From Rhabdobacter roseus (GTDB lineage: Bacteria > Bacteroidota > Bacteroidia > Cytophagales > Spirosomataceae), in contig NZ_JACHGF010000010.1 of NCBI RefSeq assembly GCF_014202275.1, positions 62,001 through 126,000 on the forward strand: 64,000 nt of DNA, given 5' to 3'. A program made the position numbers and the translations under genes. Positions 60,414 through 64,000 of the stretch are shown piece by piece; position 1 is the first letter of the stretch, and every line of letters begins with the position of its first letter. The notes below the pieces were generated by a model, which saw only the letters and a program-made list of their open reading frames with translations, was not told the origin of the DNA and did no database searches.

Positions 60414-61271
60414 ATGAAGGTACTTTTAAGCGGTATACTGCTCTTTTTTTTCGTGAAAGTACCCGTCTGGGCGCAGGTCAAAAATCCGGCGACCGACAGC
60501 AAGCCGTTTGTGCTGGGCGTCGTGGAAGAGCTGAGCTCGGAAGTACTGGCCGAGAAGCGAATCCTGAACATCTACCTGCCCGAAGGCTACGCCGCCGACG
60601 ATACCACCCACTACCCGGTGATCTACCTGCTGGACGGCTCGGCCGACGAAGACTTTATCCACGTAGTAGGGCTGGTGCAATTCAATACTTTTCCCTGGAT
60701 TGCCCGCGTACCTAAGTCCATCGTGGTGGGTATTGCCAATGTGGACCGTCGGCGCGATTTTACGTATCCTACTTCCGTGCCGGAAGATAAAAAACGATTC
60801 CCCAGCACGGGGCAGTCGGGTACTTTCATGACGTTTCTCGAAAAAGAACTTCAGCCTTTTATAAACAAAAAGTACCGAACCACGGCCTCCCGCCTGCTCA
60901 TCGGGCAGTCGCTGGGTGGATTGCTGGCGACGGAGATTTTGTTTAAAAAACCGCAGTTGTTCGACAAATACGTCATCATTAGTCCGAGCTTGTGGTGGGA
61001 CAACGGCTCACTGCTCAGCCAGGTACCTGCTGCACTGCCCGCAGTGCAGGTGTACATCGGCGTGGGCAAGGAGGGACTCACACCCAGCCAGGTACCTCGC
61101 GTCATGGAGGTGGACGCCAACCTGCTGGCCGACAAGCTGAACGCCGTGAAGCATCAGCACGGAAAAGTGTACTTCGACTACCTGCCCCAGGAAGATCACG
61201 CCACCATCACGCACCAGGCGGTTTTTAACGCCCTGCGCCTGCTTTACCCGGTCTCAGAAGCCGGTAAGTAA
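60414..61271 (+). CDS. Secreted alpha/beta-hydrolase esterase (Fes/IroE-like, PF00756-type)
   Basis: 285 residues from ATG 60414. Signal peptide (ends VWAQ), then the esterase-D fold: LNIYLPEGYAADDTTHYPVIYLLDGSAD, the nucleophile Ser in LLIGQSLGGLLATEIL (GQSLGG, about residue 165), and the late His in PQEDHATITHQAV. Enterochelin-esterase or feruloyl-esterase-like; substrate unknown. Placed just upstream of the putative D-apionate lactonase, so a pectin-linked ester role is possible but unproven. Confidence 0.9.
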   Translation: MKVLLSGILLFFFVKVPVWAQVKNPATDSKPFVLGVVEELSSEVLAEKRILNIYLPEGYAADDTTHYPVIYLLDGSADEDFIHVVGLVQFNTFPWIARVPKSIVVGIANVDRRRDFTYPTSVPEDKKRFPSTGQSGTFMTFLEKELQPFINKKYRTTASRLLIGQSLGGLLATEILFKKPQLFDKYVIISPSLWWDNGSLLSQVPAALPAVQVYIGVGKEGLTPSQVPRVMEVDANLLADKLNAVKHQHGKVYFDYLPQEDHATITHQAVFNALRLLYPVSEAGK

Positions 61272-61373
61272 GAAAAGTTCACGCTCTAGGCAGCCACGCG
61301 CTTTTTGATTGGTAAAAAAGGGTGAAATTACCTACCTTGTGGGGGTCGTTTGCTGAAAAAATAGTAAACCCCT

Positions 61374-63248
61374 ATGCCTAAACCTTACTTTGGAACCCAC
61401 GAACCTTTGCCCGAAAGCCGTACGCTGCGGGCCGGAGCGCTGAGCTGTCTGTATGAGCAAGGTACCTTGCGGTACATCAGCGCCCAGGGGCACGAGCTCC
61501 TCCGCATGATCTACGCCGCCCTGCGCGACGAACATTGGCGTACGGTACCTTTCACCATTCACAACGAAGTGATTCGTCAGGAAGAAGATGCCTTCCTGAT
61601 CACCTACACGGCCCGCTACGCGCTGGGTACTTTGCGCTACGAAGGTACCTTTCGGCTGGAAGGTACTTCCGAAGGTACCATTACCGTAACCATGCAAGGC
61701 ACCGCCCAAAGTACCTTTCAGCGCAACCGCATCGGACTCTGCGTGCTGCACCCGATCCAAGGCTGCGCGGGCCAGCCGGTGCTGATCAGCACGCCGGAGG
61801 GAGAGCGCTACGAAGGTACTTTTCCGGAAAGCATTAGTCCGCACCAGCCCTTCCAAAACATCGCCGGTATGCGCTGGGTGGATGCCTCGGACGCGGTGCT
61901 CACGCTGGACTTTGGCGGCGACGTATTCGAAACGGAAGACCAACGCAACTGGACCGACCATTCCTACAAAACCTATAGTACCCCCCAGCACCGGCCGCGG
62001 CCCGTGCTGGTGCAGCCCGGCGATACCGTGGAGCAGTGGGTGACGCTCCAGCTGATACACGCGCCCACTCGCTACCAGGAGGAGGTTTCCCGAGTGGATG
62101 CTCCCCGAGTGGATACTCCCGGAGTGGATACTCCCGGAGTGGATACTCCCGGAGTGGATACTCCCGGAGTGGATGCTCCCGGAGTGGATGCTCCCCGGCT
62201 ATTAATGCCCTGCCTCGGCTACGCCCGCAACGCCACCTACGGCCCCCTCACGGAGCAAGACGTGGTGCTGCTTCGTCAGGTACCTTTTGCCCACTACCGG
62301 GTAGAGGTAGCGCTGAGCCAGCCCGACTGGAAGGCTGATTGGGCGGCGGCTCAGGCAGAAGCCCAGCAGCTGGGTACTTCGGTGGAGCTGGTGGCCTGGG
62401 TGGGCCATGACCTGCGCCAGGAGCTGCCCCCGCTGCTAGGTACCCTCGCCGATAGTCCGGTGCGGGTGCGTAGTTTGCTGGTGCTTCCGCGGCAGGTACC
62501 TTGGTCGGCGAGTTGGTTTGCGGAAGTGGCGGCGCTGGTGCGGCAGCAGGGCGTGGAGGTACCTTTGGGCTACGGCACCGACGGCTACTTTGCCGAGCTC
62601 AACCGCAACCGTCCGCCCGAAGCGCCCGGCTATGACTTCGTGAGTTTTTCGGTCAATCCGCAGGTACATGCCTTCGACACCCGCACGCTCATCGAGAACG
62701 TATCGGCACAGCGGTACGCGGTGGAGACGGCCCGGCAGTTTTTGCCCCCAGGGGTACCTATTCACGTGTCACCGGTTACGTTCAGGATCCGGAACTACCC
62801 CGCCGGGCCGGAAAGTACCCTCCCGCCCGACCAGGACCCGCGCCATACTACCGAGCTGGGGGCCGCCTGGATGCTCCTCAGCCTCAAGTACCTGGCGGGT
62901 GCTCAGCGCCTTACCTACTTCGAGACCACCGGCCCGAAGGGGATTATCCCCGGCGCGCCAAGTACCTCCCCGAGCCCCGAAACCTACCCCCTGCACAGGT
63001 ACCTGGCGCGCATCCGCGCCTTTGACCCCAGCTGGATACTGGACCTGCGCGTACCGGAGCCCTTCGTGTGGGACGTACTGGGGCTGGAAAACGCCCGCGG
63101 TGAGCAGCTGTACTTTATGGTCAACTTCAGCACCGAGCCCCGGCAAGTGACACTACCCGGACTGGCCGGGGCGCATTTCCTGGCGGCGGAAAGCATTCAC
63201 GAATGGTTTGTAGCAAATAATCCCGACGAGCCTGAAAAAATTGGATAA
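61374..63248 (+). CDS. D-apionate lactonase (ApnL-like)
   Basis: 624 residues. N-terminal beta domain (about 1-230: LRAGALSCLYEQGTLRYIS, GHELLRMIYAALRDEHWRTVP, FQRNRIGLCVLHPIQGCAG, DQRNWTDHSYKTYSTP), a TIM-barrel-like middle, and a small C-terminal beta domain (FMVNFSTEPRQVTLPGL). This three-domain form is, from what I know of the family, the D-apionate lactonase, which opens apionolactone in D-apiose catabolism. It supplies the step missing from the operon 13 kb upstream. A 105-bp in-frame tandem repeat (residues ~240-274) sits exactly between the first two domains. Confidence 0.75.
   Translation: MPKPYFGTHEPLPESRTLRAGALSCLYEQGTLRYISAQGHELLRMIYAALRDEHWRTVPFTIHNEVIRQEEDAFLITYTARYALGTLRYEGTFRLEGTSEGTITVTMQGTAQSTFQRNRIGLCVLHPIQGCAGQPVLISTPEGERYEGTFPESISPHQPFQNIAGMRWVDASDAVLTLDFGGDVFETEDQRNWTDHSYKTYSTPQHRPRPVLVQPGDTVEQWVTLQLIHAPTRYQEEVSRVDAPRVDTPGVDTPGVDTPGVDTPGVDAPGVDAPRLLMPCLGYARNATYGPLTEQDVVLLRQVPFAHYRVEVALSQPDWKADWAAAQAEAQQLGTSVELVAWVGHDLRQELPPLLGTLADSPVRVRSLLVLPRQVPWSASWFAEVAALVRQQGVEVPLGYGTDGYFAELNRNRPPEAPGYDFVSFSVNPQVHAFDTRTLIENVSAQRYAVETARQFLPPGVPIHVSPVTFRIRNYPAGPESTLPPDQDPRHTTELGAAWMLLSLKYLAGAQRLTYFETTGPKGIIPGAPSTSPSPETYPLHRYLARIRAFDPSWILDLRVPEPFVWDVLGLENARGEQLYFMVNFSTEPRQVTLPGLAGAHFLAAESIHEWFVANNPDEPEKIG
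62091..62195 (+). repeat. In-frame 15-bp tandem repeat, 7 units, each self-complementary
   Basis: Seven units of [GC]GAGTGGAT[AG]CTCCC. Each unit contains GGAGT-GGAT-ACTCC, a perfect 5-bp hairpin in the central copies. They encode V-D-(T/A)-P-(G/R) repeats in the linker of the lactonase. Being a multiple of 3, gain or loss of units keeps the frame. Confidence 0.95.
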
Positions 63249-63316
63249 CAAAGGTTAATTTTGGGCTGAGATAACCGATTGAGCGGGATTTTGAAACCAA
63301 ATAATTGTATTTTTTT

Positions 63317-63928
63317 ATGAATGCGAATGTGCACAAAGCCCATCCCTGGCACGGAATACCCATCGGGGATAAGTCGCCGGAGATTGTTACGGCCTTTATT
63401 GAAATTGTTCCTACGGATACCGTCAAATACGAAATTGATAAACAAACGGGCTACCTCAAGATCGACCGCCCGCAGAAGTACTCCAACATCGTACCGGCGC
63501 TCTACGGCTTCATACCCAAGACCTATTGCGCCGAGCTGATTGCGAAGCTGGCCAACGAACGCTCGGGCCGGGTAGTGACCGAAGGCGACGGTGACCCGCT
63601 GGACATCTGCGTACTTTGCGAGAAAATTATTTCGCACGGGGACATCATCTGCGAGGCGCGGCCCATCGGAGGCATTCGGCTCATCGACGGCGGCGAGGCC
63701 GACGACAAGATCATTGCCGTGCTGAAAGGCGACGAAGTATACGGAGCCTACAACGACCTGAGCGAACTACCCGCCAACGTCGTGGAGCGCCTCAAGCACT
63801 ACTTCCTCACCTACAAAAACCTACCGGGCGAGCCCGCCCACATCGAGATCACGAACGTCTACGGTCGCGACGAAGCCCACGAGGTGATCCGGACATCGGT
63901 CGAAGATTACAAGCATTCTTTTTATTGA
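63317..63928 (+). CDS. ppa: Inorganic pyrophosphatase
   Basis: 203 residues from ATG 63317. Family I soluble pyrophosphatase: IEIVPTDTVKYEIDKQTGYLKIDRP, YGFIPKTYC, EGDGDPLDICVLCE (the DxDPxD metal core) and DDKIIAVLKGDEVYG. It hydrolyses PPi to two phosphates. The insert of about 25 residues after the YGFIP region (AELIAKLANERSG) is characteristic of the longer Bacteroidota-type form. Ends at a canonical terminator. Confidence 0.94.
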   Translation: MNANVHKAHPWHGIPIGDKSPEIVTAFIEIVPTDTVKYEIDKQTGYLKIDRPQKYSNIVPALYGFIPKTYCAELIAKLANERSGRVVTEGDGDPLDICVLCEKIISHGDIICEARPIGGIRLIDGGEADDKIIAVLKGDEVYGAYNDLSELPANVVERLKHYFLTYKNLPGEPAHIEITNVYGRDEAHEVIRTSVEDYKHSFY

Positions 63929-63961
63929 GAGAACCCAGGCCTCACCGCCAAGTACCTTCCG

Positions 63962-63990
63962 GGCTCCGTCGTTGGCGGAGTCTTTTTTTT
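63962..63990 (+). terminator. Intrinsic terminator after ppa
   Basis: Stem GGCTCCG / CGGAGTC (one G-T pair) with a 7-nt loop, immediately followed by T8. A canonical plus-strand terminator, 34 bp past the ppa stop. Confidence 0.85.
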
Positions 63991-64000
63991 GTGGCAGAGG

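Noticed and set aside
62091-62195. CRISPR-like array
   Set aside because: Units are directly adjacent without spacers, only 15 bp long and inside a coding frame.
62036-62338. Repeat-rich frame with Arg-Ser-Gly-Tyr-Ser units overlapping the lactonase
   Set aside because: The 15-bp repeat stays open in every frame because 15 is a multiple of three; the lactonase frame continues through conserved domains on both sides.

Overview
The window comes from a moderately GC-rich Bacteroidota genome, most likely the order Cytophagales (Spirosomaceae-like). The evidence is the gene set: SusC/TonB-type receptors with carboxypeptidase-like N-termini, DUF4199 and DUF4870 proteins, NUDIX-winged-helix regulators, TlpA-type lipoproteins, a GH140/apiose system and a stressosome without sigma-B. 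Shine-Dalgarno sequences are weak or absent, as is usual in the phylum. No rRNA, tRNA or CRISPR array was seen.

Layout. 1-8.0 kb: end of polyphosphate kinase, nucleoside transporter, Tat-exported amidohydrolase, and a DoxX / membrane-LuxR / DUF4199 cluster. 8.0-14.5 kb: tripartite RND efflux operon (adaptor, pump, outer-membrane factor) with a small secreted acidic protein upstream. 15-20 kb: DOPA-type dioxygenase, SppA, SixA and an SDR. 20-24.1 kb: a GT4-glycosidase fusion followed by a GH130 enzyme. 24-37.3 kb: housekeeping and metabolic genes (class V aminotransferases, XerD, AroQ, TonB receptor, PHP phosphatase, NUDIX regulator, MarC, MazG-like, PepT, RNase H, TrmN6, GT2). 37.4-41.8 kb: compact RsbR-RsbS-RsbT-(RsbT/RsbX fusion)-histidine kinase operon. 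42.1-48.6 kb: AraC regulator divergent from a five-gene operon that reads as D-apiose utilisation. 48.6-60.1 kb: accessory, partly AT-rich stretch with small hypothetical genes, a frameshifted lipoprotein and two copies of a structured repeat. 60.1-64 kb: esterase, a probable D-apionate lactonase and inorganic pyrophosphatase.

How the genes fit together. A GH140 apiosidase, a Gfo/Idh/MocA dehydrogenase, a D-apionate lactonase (13 kb away), an ApnO-type oxidoisomerase and an OiaC-type TIM-barrel enzyme would together form an oxidative D-apiose route to L-erythrulose. The AraC regulator and an inverted repeat lie at the head of the operon. The stressosome operon has three RsbT-like domains, one of them decayed and fused to a PAS histidine kinase.

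The most striking DNA-level signal is an extreme excess of GTAC-centred words (AAAGTACC / GGTACC / GGTACTTT). They occur in genes in all reading phases and in intergenic DNA, reaching about 19-22 sites per kb by hand count. They fall to about 1-3 per kb in the stressosome operon, the efflux operon and the AT-rich accessory stretches. This behaves like a HIP1-type highly iterated genome motif and marks candidate imported DNA by its absence.
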